In this document: positions 34,242 to 43,104 of the stretch, one piece after another | How positions within the stretch are numbered: the first letter of the stretch is position 1 | Layout of the letters: the number at the start of each line of letters is the position of its first letter | Origin: Exiguobacterium alkaliphilum 12/1 | GTDB taxonomy: Bacteria; Bacillota; Bacilli; Exiguobacteriales; Exiguobacteriaceae | DNA length: 64,000 bases | Assembly (NCBI RefSeq): GCF_000714435.1 | Contig: NZ_JJMW01000019.1 | Coordinates: 186,001-250,000, forward strand | Direction of reading: 5' to 3' | Position numbers and translations under genes: made by a program | Notes under the pieces: model-generated | Databases searched by the model: none | Told to the model about the DNA's origin: nothing | What the model saw: the letters and a program-made list of their open reading frames with translations, nothing else

Positions 34242-36869
34242 ATGGAACGAAGTCGGGTGGCACGTCGGCAAGACACGACGACCAATAAACGTAAACAGAC
34301 GACGAAACAGTCAAAACCGAAAACGAAGAAGCCGATCTGGCGCCGTATTCTTTTACTCGCAACATTACTATTCATTATCGGCGTTGTCGCGGCGGGCGCG
34401 TATTCCGCCTATGCAATCGCGACCGCACCACCGCTCGACGAAGAGAAGTTGGTGAAGACGTATCCGATTCAATTGATCTCAGCGAATGGGGAACCGCTCG
34501 AAAGCGGCCAAGTTCGCGAATACGTGTCAATCAATGATATCTCTGAAGTGATGCAACAAGCGGTCGTCTCGATTGAAGACCGTCGTTTCTACGAACATAA
34601 CGGAATCGACATCCGCCGAATCGGCGGGGCGGTCCTCGCCAACTTGACGAGCGGGTTCGGGTCCGAGGGTGGCTCGACGATCACGCAACAGCTGATCAAA
34701 CAATCGATGCTCACGAGTGAGAAGAGTATGAAGCGGAAGATTCAAGAGCAATGGCTCGCCATCAAACTCGAACGTGAATATTCAAAAGAGCAGATTCTCG
34801 AAATGTACTTGAACATCAACTATTACGGTTCAGGCGGATACGGGGTACAGTCGGCTTCAAAGGCTTACTTCAACAAGCCTGTATCGGAAGTGAACTATCA
34901 GGAAGCGGCAATCCTCGCCGGTCTGCCACAGCGTCCGAGCGCATATGACCCAATCAGTGGTGACCAAGAACTGACGCGTTATCGTCAAGAGCAAGTGCTC
35001 GCCGCGATGAAGCGTGACGGTCATATCACGGAAGAGCAATACAATGAAGCGCTCAACGTCGAGATCGCGGACGTCATCTCGCCGGCACCACAGACGGACG
35101 GCGAGTCGTACACGCGTGCGATTTATGCGCGCGTCCAAGCCGAGCTCGAGGAAGACTATGGCCTCGAACAGGCAGACATTTATGGCGCAGGGCTCAAAGT
35201 GTATACGTCAATCGATAAAGACTTGCATACGAAGTTCAACAACGACATCAAATCGAACAACGTCGATTTCATGAACGTCGAAAACGTCTTCCCGGAAGAC
35301 CTACGGATGGGGGCGACCGTCCTCAATACGAAGACGGGTGAAATCGTCGCCTTGATTGACAGCCAACAAGCGGAGCAAGGCGATAAGAACTATCGTGACT
35401 TCTCACGCGAGAAGCGTCAAATCGGTTCGACGGCGAAGCCGTTCTTCGACTACGGACCTGGGATTGAGAACGGCCAATGGTCGACGGGGAAAGTACTCCG
35501 TGACGCCCCGTTCGAAGACGAAGATTACAATCCAATCAACTACTATGAAGGGTATCGTGGCTCGAATACGATGCGCTACTTCTTGACCGTATCAGCGAAC
35601 ACACCGGCCGTCCGTGCCTTCTATGAAGTACGGGACGAGTTCGGCCAAGACGCGATTCAGTCATTCGTCCAAAATCTCGGTATCGAGCCGTCGATGTCTG
35701 GCGACGAGATGAACGCCTCGAACGCGCTCGGTACGGCCGAGGCGAGCACGTCGCAGATGGCGGCCGCTTACGCTGCACTCGGGACGAACGGGATGTACAC
35801 GAAGCCGCACTTGATTCAAAAAATCGAGTTCAATGACGGCTCGACGATCAACTCGCCGGTGAAAGCGAAACAAGCGATGGAAGACTATACGGCGTACATG
35901 CTCACAGACATGCTCCGTGACGTCGTCAGCACCTCAATCGGGACGTATCAACCAGGTGCCTTCCCGTATGACGTCGCCGGTAAGACCGGTACGACGAACA
36001 AAGATATGGATAAATGGTTCACCGGCTATACGACCGACTACTCGATTTCCGTCTGGACCGGTCGTTCAAACGAGACGGCTGAAAGGGTAATGAGTCCGAA
36101 CTACGCGCAGTTCTACTTCGAGTATATGATGCAAGAAGTGACGAACGCGAACGGTCGTCCGGCAGCGTTCCAGCAACCGGAGTCGGTATTGTCGCTCGGG
36201 AACGAGCTGTACGTCAAAGGGACGAAGCCGAAAGACCTCGAACCGGACAAGCTCCCGGCACCGACCGGCGCGTCGATCAATTACGACATCCCGGCGGACC
36301 GCGGCACGTTGACATGGTCGTATAATACGGAAGCGGTGCAAGCGGACGGGTATCAAAACCTTTCGTTCACCGTGACGGAGAAACGACCGGACGGAAGTGA
36401 GCGCGTCGTCGCCACGACGTCAGACACGAGTGTCGACATCTCTGGTCTGACGAACGGGACGACCACGTTCACGATTGTCGCGACGGCGACGAATCCGCTC
36501 GTCGGCGAGCAACAGTCGAGCCCGCTTCAAACCCAGTATACGGTTCAACGTAATCAAGAACCGGCTGAAGAAGAAGAACCGGAAACGGAACAGCCGGCTG
36601 AAGAGCCGACCGAAGAGGAACAGTCGAACGACAATAACGGGAACGGTAACAACGGCAATAATAACGGCAACAATGGCAATAACGGCAACAACAGCGACTC
36701 GGGAGAGACGACGGAAGAACCGGCAACGGAGGAAGAACCTCCAGCGGAAGAAGAGTCGGGAACAGACCTTGAACGGCAGTCCAACTCAGAATCGTCTGAC
36801 TCAAACGAGAACCGCGGCAATGGGAACGGTGGACGTGAGAACGGAAACAGTGACCGCAACAATGAATAA
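34242..36869 (+). CDS. ponA: Class A penicillin-binding protein 1A/1B
   Basis: Bifunctional peptidoglycan synthase of 875 aa. A Lys/Arg-rich cytoplasmic tail and one transmembrane helix (about 36-58) are followed by the GT51 glycosyltransferase domain with catalytic Glu112 in SIEDRRFYEHNG, then the transpeptidase domain with Ser396-x-x-Lys399 (GSTAKPF), SAN and KTGT at 581. After the transpeptidase there is a fibronectin III-like segment, a Glu/Pro-rich stretch and an Asn/Gly-rich low-complexity tail (roughly residues 785-875) encoded by short repeats. Start after GAAGGAGTG. Confidence 0.95.
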   Translation: MERSRVARRQDTTTNKRKQTTKQSKPKTKKPIWRRILLLATLLFIIGVVAAGAYSAYAIATAPPLDEEKLVKTYPIQLISANGEPLESGQVREYVSINDISEVMQQAVVSIEDRRFYEHNGIDIRRIGGAVLANLTSGFGSEGGSTITQQLIKQSMLTSEKSMKRKIQEQWLAIKLEREYSKEQILEMYLNINYYGSGGYGVQSASKAYFNKPVSEVNYQEAAILAGLPQRPSAYDPISGDQELTRYRQEQVLAAMKRDGHITEEQYNEALNVEIADVISPAPQTDGESYTRAIYARVQAELEEDYGLEQADIYGAGLKVYTSIDKDLHTKFNNDIKSNNVDFMNVENVFPEDLRMGATVLNTKTGEIVALIDSQQAEQGDKNYRDFSREKRQIGSTAKPFFDYGPGIENGQWSTGKVLRDAPFEDEDYNPINYYEGYRGSNTMRYFLTVSANTPAVRAFYEVRDEFGQDAIQSFVQNLGIEPSMSGDEMNASNALGTAEASTSQMAAAYAALGTNGMYTKPHLIQKIEFNDGSTINSPVKAKQAMEDYTAYMLTDMLRDVVSTSIGTYQPGAFPYDVAGKTGTTNKDMDKWFTGYTTDYSISVWTGRSNETAERVMSPNYAQFYFEYMMQEVTNANGRPAAFQQPESVLSLGNELYVKGTKPKDLEPDKLPAPTGASINYDIPADRGTLTWSYNTEAVQADGYQNLSFTVTEKRPDGSERVVATTSDTSVDISGLTNGTTTFTIVATATNPLVGEQQSSPLQTQYTVQRNQEPAEEEEPETEQPAEEPTEEEQSNDNNGNGNNGNNNGNNGNNGNNSDSGETTEEPATEEEPPAEEESGTDLERQSNSESSDSNENRGNGNGGRENGNSDRNNE

Positions 36870-36874
36870 CACGC

Positions 36875-36902
36875 ACAGGGCGATTGAAATCGCCCTGTTT
36901 TT
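36875..36902 (+). terminator. Terminator of recU-ponA
   Basis: Perfect 10-bp stem ACAGGGCGAT (36875-36884) with ATCGCCCTGT (36889-36898), loop TGAA, T tract. Confidence 0.92.
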
Positions 36903-36912
36903 CTGTTCCGTT

Positions 36913-36921
36913 TGCTATAAT
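36913..36921 (+). promoter_or_regulatory. Extended -10 promoter of the mrfAB unit
   Basis: TGC followed by consensus TATAAT (36916-36921), just after the terminator. No clear -35. Confidence 0.6.
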
Positions 36922-36949
36922 GAAAAGAAAGCGAATAGGATGGTGACAA

Positions 36950-37510
36950 ATGGTACAACTCTCTCTTAAACGTAAGATGAAAGTGTTATTTGTAATCGAT
37001 CGACTGCAAGAGGATGACGAAGGTCTCCCGCTTCACGGTGTCAACGGTTTGAAGATGGGACGCCTCCTCCTCGGGGAGTCCATCCCGTTTGGACGTTTGT
37101 TGTATGATCGAGACGTCGCGCTCGCGGCGGGCCATTCGCATTTAAAACGAATCGGGATCGAGACGATGTTTCTCGGTGACGAACGATTTTATCCTGAACT
37201 ATTGCGCGGAAAACGTCGTGCGCTCGTGGCGCACGATGACTACTATAAAGCGGTGCAACGCTACACGAAACATTTACAGGCGGTCCATTCGAAATGCACG
37301 AAGCTACATACCATCGTCCTGTTCGGCCGATCGACGCATCTGTTATATGACGATGCGATCAAGCGCCTCGAGGAAGAGAACGAACATGTGGCGGCCGCAT
37401 TCAACACGATGGAAGTGCTCCGGTTGCCGGCCGTTCATCGCCTCGTTCGCGACGAGCGGATCGGGCAAGTGAAAGACATCGTGGAGCGTCTTGCACCTTC
37501 GAATTCTTGA
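36950..37510 (+). CDS. Unknown protein upstream of mrfA
   Basis: 186-aa soluble basic protein that I do not recognise. It begins with an alternating hydrophobic strand (KVLFVIDRL), contains GRLLLGESIPFGRLLYDR, an HTIVLFG segment and a C-terminal helix, suggesting an alpha/beta fold. Two histidine-rich spots (AGHSHLK, HKxH-like spacing) are not an obvious metal site. Start ATG 36950 after GGATGGTGA. It is first in a transcript with mrfA, 17 nt upstream, and no gene of this type is at this place in B. subtilis, so a link to DNA repair is possible but only by context. Confidence 0.7.
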   Translation: MVQLSLKRKMKVLFVIDRLQEDDEGLPLHGVNGLKMGRLLLGESIPFGRLLYDRDVALAAGHSHLKRIGIETMFLGDERFYPELLRGKRRALVAHDDYYKAVQRYTKHLQAVHSKCTKLHTIVLFGRSTHLLYDDAIKRLEEENEHVAAAFNTMEVLRLPAVHRLVRDERIGQVKDIVERLAPSNS

Positions 37511-37527
37511 TAGGAGAAGGTGAGTTT

Positions 37528-39777
37528 ATGCGAAAGAAGCGTTCCGTCGAAGAGATGATTGAAACGCTCAAGACCGACCCAGGCTTCAATAGTCATGTCA
37601 CGAACTGGCATACGGTCGACGCCCGTCCCGCAAAGTTCGCGGACATTCCGGCAAGCGTTCCACGCGACCTCGTGCGCGTCTTGAACGAGCGCGGCATCGA
37701 CAAGTTGTACACACACCAAGCCGAAGCGATTAAACAGACGGCACGCGGCCATTCCACGGTCGTCGTCACCCCGACCGCTTCGGGGAAAACGCTCTGTTAC
37801 AATTTGCCGGTGCTCTCAAAAATGATTGAGAAGCCGACGGCCCGGGCGCTTTACTTATATCCGACCAAAGCGCTCGCTCAAGATCAAAACACCGACCTCA
37901 TGTCGATGGTCGAGGCGCTCGAAGGCGACTTGCGCTGCTTCACCTATGACGGGGATACGGCACCGGCAGCTCGGACGAAAGTACGTGATGCCGGTAACAT
38001 TGTCATCACAAATCCAGACATGCTCCATTCGGGAATCTTGCCGCACCATACGAAGTGGATTCGCTTGTTCGAGAACTTGGAGTATATCGTCGTCGATGAG
38101 CTTCATACGTACCGCGGCGTATTCGGCAGTCACGTCGCGAACGTCTTCCGACGGCTGAAGCGGATTTGCGCCTATTACGGGAGCCATCCGAAGTGGATCA
38201 TGACGTCGGCGACGATTGCGAACCCGGTCGAGTTGGCCGAACGGTTGACCGAGGAAGATGTCGTCCTCGTCGACCAAAACGGTGCGCCACAAGGAAAGAA
38301 GCATTTAATTTTCTATAACCCGCCTGTCGTCAATGAGGCGCTCGGCATCCGCCGTAGCGCCACGCTCGAGACGAAGCGGATCGCGTCAAAGCTCGTCGAG
38401 GCCGACATTCAAACGATCGTTTTCGCCCGCTCCCGCGTCCGCGTCGAGGTGCTGTTGACGTATCTCCAAGAGTTGACACGGCGTGAGCTCGGACCGAAGT
38501 CGATTGTCGGATATCGCGGCGGCTATTTGCCGTCCGAACGCCGTGAAATCGAACGCCGGCTCCGCGACGGGGAGATTCGAGCGGTCGTCTCGACGAACGC
38601 GCTCGAACTCGGCGTCGATATCGGGCAATTGGAAGCGTGTGTCTTGAACGGGTATCCCGGTACCGTCGCCTCGCTTTGGCAACAAGCCGGACGGGCCGGC
38701 CGACGGCATTCGGAGTCGCTCGTCATCTTCGTCGCCTCGTCGTCCTCGCTCGACCAGCTCGTCGTCGAGCAACCCGATTTGATTTTGGATCGTTCACCGG
38801 AGGCGGCGCGACTCGACCCGAACAATCTCATCATCCTCGTCGATCATTTGAAGTGTGCGGCGTTCGAGTTGCCGTTCCATAAAGGAGAACGGTTCGGGAC
38901 GGTCGACACGGAAGACATCCTCGATTTCTTGACGGACGCCCAAGTCCTCCATGAGCGGGCCGATAAGTACTACTGGATGACGGATTCGTTCCCGGCCCAC
39001 GAGATTTCACTCCGTACGTCGGATCAGGAAAACGTCGTCATCGTCGACCAGACGGCCAAACACGCCGTCATCGGCGAGATGGATACGTTCAGCGCGATGA
39101 CGTTGTTGCATGACGAAGCCATTTATTTGCATGGTGCCGAACAATATCAAGTCGAAAAGCTCGACTTCGAAGAGAAGAAGGCGTACGTGCGGCAAGTCGA
39201 TGTCGATTATTACACCGACGCGAACTTGGCTGTCGAACTGAAAGTGCTAGAAGAGAACAAATCGGACGGAGTGAAGACGTTTGGCGAGGTTTCGGTCATC
39301 GCGATGGCCACGTTGTTCAAAAAAATCAAGTTCGGGACGCATGAGAATATCGGATCTGGCCCGATTCATCTGCCGGAACGCGAGCTACACACGACGGCGA
39401 CTTGGTTCACGCTCGATGAGCGCTACGCATACTCGGAAGCTGATATGGAAGACCAGCTCGAGGCGGTGAGTGACTTGTTACGCCGTCTCGCCCCGTTATA
39501 TCTCATGTGTGACAGCCATGACTTGTTCACGACGCTTCAAATGAAGGCGACCCATACGTCGAAACCGACCGTCTTCCTGTATGACCGTTATCCGGGCGGA
39601 ATCGGGTTGAGCGAGGCGCTCTATCGTGACGCCGACGCTGTCCTTGAGGCGGCAGTGCGCACCGTCGAGGATTGCCCTTGTGCGAGCGGCTGTCCGAGTT
39701 GTGTCGGGATGGTCGGCTACGGGGACTTCAAACAGCAGGTCGTCAATCAGTTGCATGCCTTGAAAGGAACGATATGA
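37528..39777 (+). CDS. mrfA: Mitomycin repair helicase MrfA (YprA)
   Basis: Superfamily 2 DNA helicase acting with MrfB in repair of mitomycin C crosslinks and adducts. Length 749 aa equals the B. subtilis protein. P-loop PTASGKT near residue 85, DEVH-type box DELH, helicase C motif QAGRAGRR, and the C-terminal zinc cysteines C716, C718, C722 and C725 (in CPCASGCPSC) are all visible. The ATG at 37528 follows GGAGAAGGTGAG. It overlaps mrfB by 4 nt. Confidence 0.95.
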   Translation: MRKKRSVEEMIETLKTDPGFNSHVTNWHTVDARPAKFADIPASVPRDLVRVLNERGIDKLYTHQAEAIKQTARGHSTVVVTPTASGKTLCYNLPVLSKMIEKPTARALYLYPTKALAQDQNTDLMSMVEALEGDLRCFTYDGDTAPAARTKVRDAGNIVITNPDMLHSGILPHHTKWIRLFENLEYIVVDELHTYRGVFGSHVANVFRRLKRICAYYGSHPKWIMTSATIANPVELAERLTEEDVVLVDQNGAPQGKKHLIFYNPPVVNEALGIRRSATLETKRIASKLVEADIQTIVFARSRVRVEVLLTYLQELTRRELGPKSIVGYRGGYLPSERREIERRLRDGEIRAVVSTNALELGVDIGQLEACVLNGYPGTVASLWQQAGRAGRRHSESLVIFVASSSSLDQLVVEQPDLILDRSPEAARLDPNNLIILVDHLKCAAFELPFHKGERFGTVDTEDILDFLTDAQVLHERADKYYWMTDSFPAHEISLRTSDQENVVIVDQTAKHAVIGEMDTFSAMTLLHDEAIYLHGAEQYQVEKLDFEEKKAYVRQVDVDYYTDANLAVELKVLEENKSDGVKTFGEVSVIAMATLFKKIKFGTHENIGSGPIHLPERELHTTATWFTLDERYAYSEADMEDQLEAVSDLLRRLAPLYLMCDSHDLFTTLQMKATHTSKPTVFLYDRYPGGIGLSEALYRDADAVLEAAVRTVEDCPCASGCPSCVGMVGYGDFKQQVVNQLHALKGTI

Positions 39778-40931
39778 AAGCAAAATTAGCACGTTTGATT
39801 AAAACGACAGAACCGAAACAACAAATCGAAACGCCTGATGATGTCGAACAAGCGAAATGGAAGGCGCTCGGTGGGGAGATTTTGACGTTCGAAAAAGAAT
39901 GGTGCGTCCGCTTGAAAGAGATGTATCCGCTCGAGTCGATGTATCACGACTTCACATATGGAGAAGCCCGACGAGCCGTCCGTGAGGCGACGCATCCGTT
40001 TTTTGCGGTGGACGTCCCGACCGATCGCGTGCTGTTCATGGATACGGAGACGACCGGGCTACGAGGGTCGGGGACGTCCATCTTTTTAATCGGGTTTGCC
40101 CGCATCCATGAAGGACATCTCGAGATGGTGCAGTATGTGTTGCCCCACCCGGCGTTTGAGACGGCGTTTTATTATCATTTCTTGAACGATATCGGTGATG
40201 AGGTCCGCTTCGTCACCTATAACGGAAAGTCGTTTGACTGGCCGCAAATCAAGACACGCCATACGTTCGTGAAGTCGAAAGTGAAGGAACTCCCGGCAGT
40301 CGGACACGTCGATTTGTTGCACGCATCGAGACGGCTGTTAAAACCGACGCTCGAATCTGTTTCGTTGAAGGCGGTCGAAGCCCACTTCGGGCATGAACGC
40401 GTTGACGACTTACCGGGCTTTTTGGCCCCGATGCATTATTTCCAATACGTTAAAGAACGAGAACCGGACATTTTACGTCCGGTCATCGAACACCATCATG
40501 CCGACTGTTTGAGCCTCGTTTCGCTCTACACCCGCCTCACGCATCTCGTCGAAGGCGATGGGTTAATGTTCGGGGAAGAGCGGGCGCACTGGTTGAGCGA
40601 CCTCGGAAATGAGGATGCGGCCTTGAAGACGTACGCGCAACTCGATAACCCGTCGAAACTGGCGAAAATGCGTCAGGCGATGCTTTTAAAGCGCACCGGT
40701 AAAATCGACGAGGCGTTGCCGTTGTTTGAACAAGTCGGTTCCATCGAATCGCTAACGGAACTCGCCAAGCATGCTGAGCATCAGACAAAAGACATCGACC
40801 GCGCCATCGTCTATACGAATCGTGCCCTCGAACTCGTCGAAGCAAGGCGGACGGTGTTGAAGCAGACGGCATTCCGTGCCCAACGTGAATTACAACACCG
40901 GCTCGCCCGGTTAGAAAGGAAGCGCTTATGA
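39774..40931 (+). CDS. mrfB: Mitomycin repair exonuclease MrfB (YprB)
   Basis: 385-aa DEDDh-family exonuclease partner of MrfA. The nuclease motif DTETTGLRG, the later YNGKSFDWP and the HHHADCLSL block hold the acidic residues; the C-terminal third is TPR-like helices. Start ATG 39774 overlaps the mrfA stop; a longer frame from 39672 is out-of-frame read-through over mrfA. It overlaps ypsA by 4 nt, so four genes here are translationally linked. Confidence 0.93.
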   Translation: MKAKLARLIKTTEPKQQIETPDDVEQAKWKALGGEILTFEKEWCVRLKEMYPLESMYHDFTYGEARRAVREATHPFFAVDVPTDRVLFMDTETTGLRGSGTSIFLIGFARIHEGHLEMVQYVLPHPAFETAFYYHFLNDIGDEVRFVTYNGKSFDWPQIKTRHTFVKSKVKELPAVGHVDLLHASRRLLKPTLESVSLKAVEAHFGHERVDDLPGFLAPMHYFQYVKEREPDILRPVIEHHHADCLSLVSLYTRLTHLVEGDGLMFGEERAHWLSDLGNEDAALKTYAQLDNPSKLAKMRQAMLLKRTGKIDEALPLFEQVGSIESLTELAKHAEHQTKDIDRAIVYTNRALELVEARRTVLKQTAFRAQRELQHRLARLERKRL

Positions 40932-41473
40932 AAGTCGTCGCGATTACCGGTTATCGCCCGCATGAGCTAGGAATCTTCAAAGCCGACCATCCAGGGATCG
41001 AAATCATTCAGGAGGCGTATCGCCGCAAAATCGTAGAGGCGATTGAGCTCGGTGGGGAATGGTTCATCTTTAGTGGGACAAACGGTTGTGAATTGTGGGC
41101 TGGACAAGTATTGTTAGAGTTAAGGGAAACGTATCCAATCAAGATTGCCGTATTTCCTCCATTTTTGGAAATGGAGGAACGGTATAAGCCGTATGAGCAG
41201 GAGCTGTTCATCCAACTTCAGCTCGAAGCGGATTTCTTTGAGCCGTTGACCCAACGTCCGTATGAGGACCCGAGCCAACTTCGGGCAAAAACTGCATTCT
41301 TTTTGGATAAAGCAGCAGGACTCATCAGCTTGTTTGACGAAGAGACGGGGGGAAGCCCTCGATTTCTCGTCGAAGGGGCAAAACGGAAACAGCATATGGA
41401 GCTATTCTTGATTACACCTGAGGACTTACGGGTCATTGAAGAAGAAAAACAATGGGAACAACAATGGGAGTGA
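40928..41473 (+). CDS. ypsA: YpsA, SLOG-family protein (DUF1273)
   Basis: 181-aa cytosolic protein with a Rossmann-like SLOG fold (residues 1-20 VAITGYRPHELGIF and FIFSGTNGCELWAGQV as the nucleotide-binding candidates). Members of this family affect cell division and glutamine-linked stress in Firmicutes; the ligand is not established. It overlaps mrfB by 4 nt and gpsB starts 5 nt after its stop. The ypsA-gpsB linkage is conserved and supports a division role. Confidence 0.93.
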   Translation: MKVVAITGYRPHELGIFKADHPGIEIIQEAYRRKIVEAIELGGEWFIFSGTNGCELWAGQVLLELRETYPIKIAVFPPFLEMEERYKPYEQELFIQLQLEADFFEPLTQRPYEDPSQLRAKTAFFLDKAAGLISLFDEETGGSPRFLVEGAKRKQHMELFLITPEDLRVIEEEKQWEQQWE

Positions 41474-41478
41474 AGACG

Positions 41479-41775
41479 ATGCAAACGGAATTAACAGCAG
41501 AAGCGATTTATAAACAAGAATTCAAAACAGCCCTCCGTGGGTATTCGCAAGAAGAGGTCGACCAATTTCTCGACGTCGTCATCCGTGACTATGAGAAGAT
41601 GGCGAAAGAAATCGAACGCTTACGTCAAGAGAATGAGTCGCTCCGCCGCGGATCGAGCGATCAAGCCGAACCGGTGAAAGCGTCACAACCGGTCGCCTCG
41701 AACTATGATATGCTGCGACGTATTTCAAACTTGGAAAAAGCCGTCTTCGGCAAGCAAGTCGGACCGAGCGAATAA
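41479..41775 (+). CDS. gpsB: Cell division regulator GpsB
   Basis: 98-aa DivIVA-like coiled-coil adaptor that couples the division site to class A PBPs such as PBP1. The N-terminal DivIVA domain shows ALRGYSQEEVDQFLD with a long coiled coil after it, and the C-terminal NYDMLRRISNLEKAVFG is the conserved trimerisation segment. Length equals B. subtilis GpsB. The ATG at 41479 has GGGAGTG upstream; 41452 is inside ypsA. The known partner, the class A PBP, is encoded 5 kb upstream. Confidence 0.95.
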   Translation: MQTELTAEAIYKQEFKTALRGYSQEEVDQFLDVVIRDYEKMAKEIERLRQENESLRRGSSDQAEPVKASQPVASNYDMLRRISNLEKAVFGKQVGPSE

Positions 41776-41793
41776 GGAGAGGAGGTGGATGCG

Positions 41794-42369
41794 ATGTTAC
41801 ACGTGTTGACGGCCGCACCGAAAGAACCGGAAAAACGACAGACGAAAGGATTGTTCCGCACGAAAGTGGAAGTGATTGAACCGGCTAAATCGTACACTGA
41901 GGAGCTTGTCGAGATTTTACGGCAAACGTGCCGGTTTGATTGGATGATGATTGAGCATGTCGAGATGGATGCAACGTTGTTCGACTACGTCCTCGTCGGG
42001 CCAAAAGGTGTGTTTTTGGTTCAAGTCAATCGGACGACTTCGGCCGTTCACATGTCGAATCGGGAATGCCGTCACGAGACGTCGCTCGGTTGGAAGACCA
42101 TCCACCCACATCCGATTCAAGAGCTCGATAGTATCACGAAACAAATCCGTGGTCGTTTGAAAAGACAGTGCGGACAAGCCGTGCCGGTCACGTCGTTCCT
42201 GATTTTCCCCGAGACGAGCCGACTGAAGGTCGAACGACTTCGCGCGAACTGCGCATCGTCGTTCGAAATCGTCGACGACGTCATCTCTAAGACGAAGCTC
42301 GAACTGTTGACGGAGCCGACCATCAAACAAATCGCGTACTATTGTTCAGAGCGACAAGTACATAAATAA
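41794..42369 (+). CDS. NERD-like domain protein with degenerate active site
   Basis: 191-aa soluble protein. The central part (residues about 35-130) with FDYVLVGPKGVFLVQVN has the strand-Asp-strand-G-F pattern of nuclease-related NERD domains, but the expected E-x-K is replaced by Gln and Asn (VQVNRT), so catalytic activity is doubtful. The ATG at 41794 follows GGAGGTG, inside which a GTG at 41785 lies. It follows gpsB by 18 nt and ends this operon. Function is unknown; assignment to NERD is by pattern only. Confidence 0.6.
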   Translation: MLHVLTAAPKEPEKRQTKGLFRTKVEVIEPAKSYTEELVEILRQTCRFDWMMIEHVEMDATLFDYVLVGPKGVFLVQVNRTTSAVHMSNRECRHETSLGWKTIHPHPIQELDSITKQIRGRLKRQCGQAVPVTSFLIFPETSRLKVERLRANCASSFEIVDDVISKTKLELLTEPTIKQIAYYCSERQVHK

Positions 42370-42420
42370 ACACCCTATCGCAACCGGGCCTCTTGAGCCC
42401 GCTGCGATAGGGTGTTGTTT
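42369..42420. terminator. Bidirectional terminator after the NERD-like gene
   Basis: 14-bp outer stem 42369-42382 with 42403-42416, inner CGGGC/GCCCG stem (42385-42389 with 42397-42401), flanked by A-rich and T-rich sequence; serves the convergent gene too. Confidence 0.9.
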
Positions 42421-42728
42421 TATTTGAGCAATTTCCGCGCCGCGGCCTCATCTTTTCGATGTACGAAAAGCGCGACCCGATCGTCTAAGTTTTTAGCGAG
42501 CGGTCGAAACAACCGTCCCGTCGGCAAGCCTTGTTCGACCCGACACTCGATGCCTTTCTCGGTCAAGTACGCATAATCCTCAAGCAATGCCTCGCCTTGT
42601 TTCCCGAACGCCTCGCCAAAACGGACCCAACGTACGTTCCGAATCGTGCGAACCGCTACGAGAATGACAAATAGCGTACCGAGCACGACAATCATTAAAG
42701 TCCTAAAATCAGTCCAAACCATATCCAC
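42420..42728 (-). CDS. Small membrane-anchored protein, unknown
   Basis: 102-aa protein with one N-terminal transmembrane segment (residues about 10-28) and a charged cytoplasmic or external domain with an LPTGRLFRPLAK segment. I do not recognise it. The GTG at 42728 lies 8 nt after AAGGGG; an ATG two codons later is an alternative, and the longer open frame to 42803 lacks a binding site. It is transcribed alone against the gpsB operon and divergent from the next small gene. Confidence 0.65.
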   Translation of the reverse strand: MDMVWTDFRTLMIVVLGTLFVILVAVRTIRNVRWVRFGEAFGKQGEALLEDYAYLTEKGIECRVEQGLPTGRLFRPLAKNLDDRVALFVHRKDEAAARKLLK

Positions 42729-42822
42729 AGCTTCCACCCCTTCTTTACAATAGTTTATCGAGGTCGACGGTTGAAAGCAACCGACTTTCCCCGGTATACT
42801 CAAAGAAGAAGAGGGGGATTTT

Positions 42823-43086
42823 GTGAAAACGTCTATTCAATCACGCCGCGAGGCGGTTCAACTGCTCGAGAAGGAACATGTGCTCTATATCCGAATCCAT
42901 AACGGTCAGACCGGGATGATCAAGTCGACGGCGGAAGGGATTATCGTCGCCATCCCAAACAGCGAGACGAATAAGGTCGATTTCCGAAAACTTGAAGACA
43001 TCGAGGCGTTCGAGGCGTTTTATGATTTGACGCTCTCTGCCCCGGGCATCTTGTATTACAACAAAGAAACGCTCGACTCCAATTGA
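42823..43086 (+). CDS. Small soluble protein, unknown
   Basis: 87-aa protein with no recognised motif. It is rich in charged residues, with a beta-like core VLYIRIHNGQTGMIKS. Start GTG 42823 after GAGGGGGA. It lies alone, divergent from the previous gene and convergent with the FAD monooxygenase. Its stop is inside the shared hairpin. Confidence 0.6.
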   Translation: MKTSIQSRREAVQLLEKEHVLYIRIHNGQTGMIKSTAEGIIVAIPNSETNKVDFRKLEDIEAFEAFYDLTLSAPGILYYNKETLDSN

Positions 43087-43099
43087 GAGTCGAGCGTTT
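43067..43099. terminator. Bidirectional hairpin between the small gene and the monooxygenase gene
   Basis: Perfect 13-bp stem 43067-43079 with 43087-43099, 7-nt loop, three As on one side and three Ts on the other. The T tract is short. Confidence 0.7.
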
Positions 43100-43104
43100 C
43101 TGCG

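Noticed and set aside
36630-36710. Short tandem repeats that could suggest a CRISPR array
   Set aside because: They are in-frame Asn/Gly codon repeats inside ponA without spacers of constant size.
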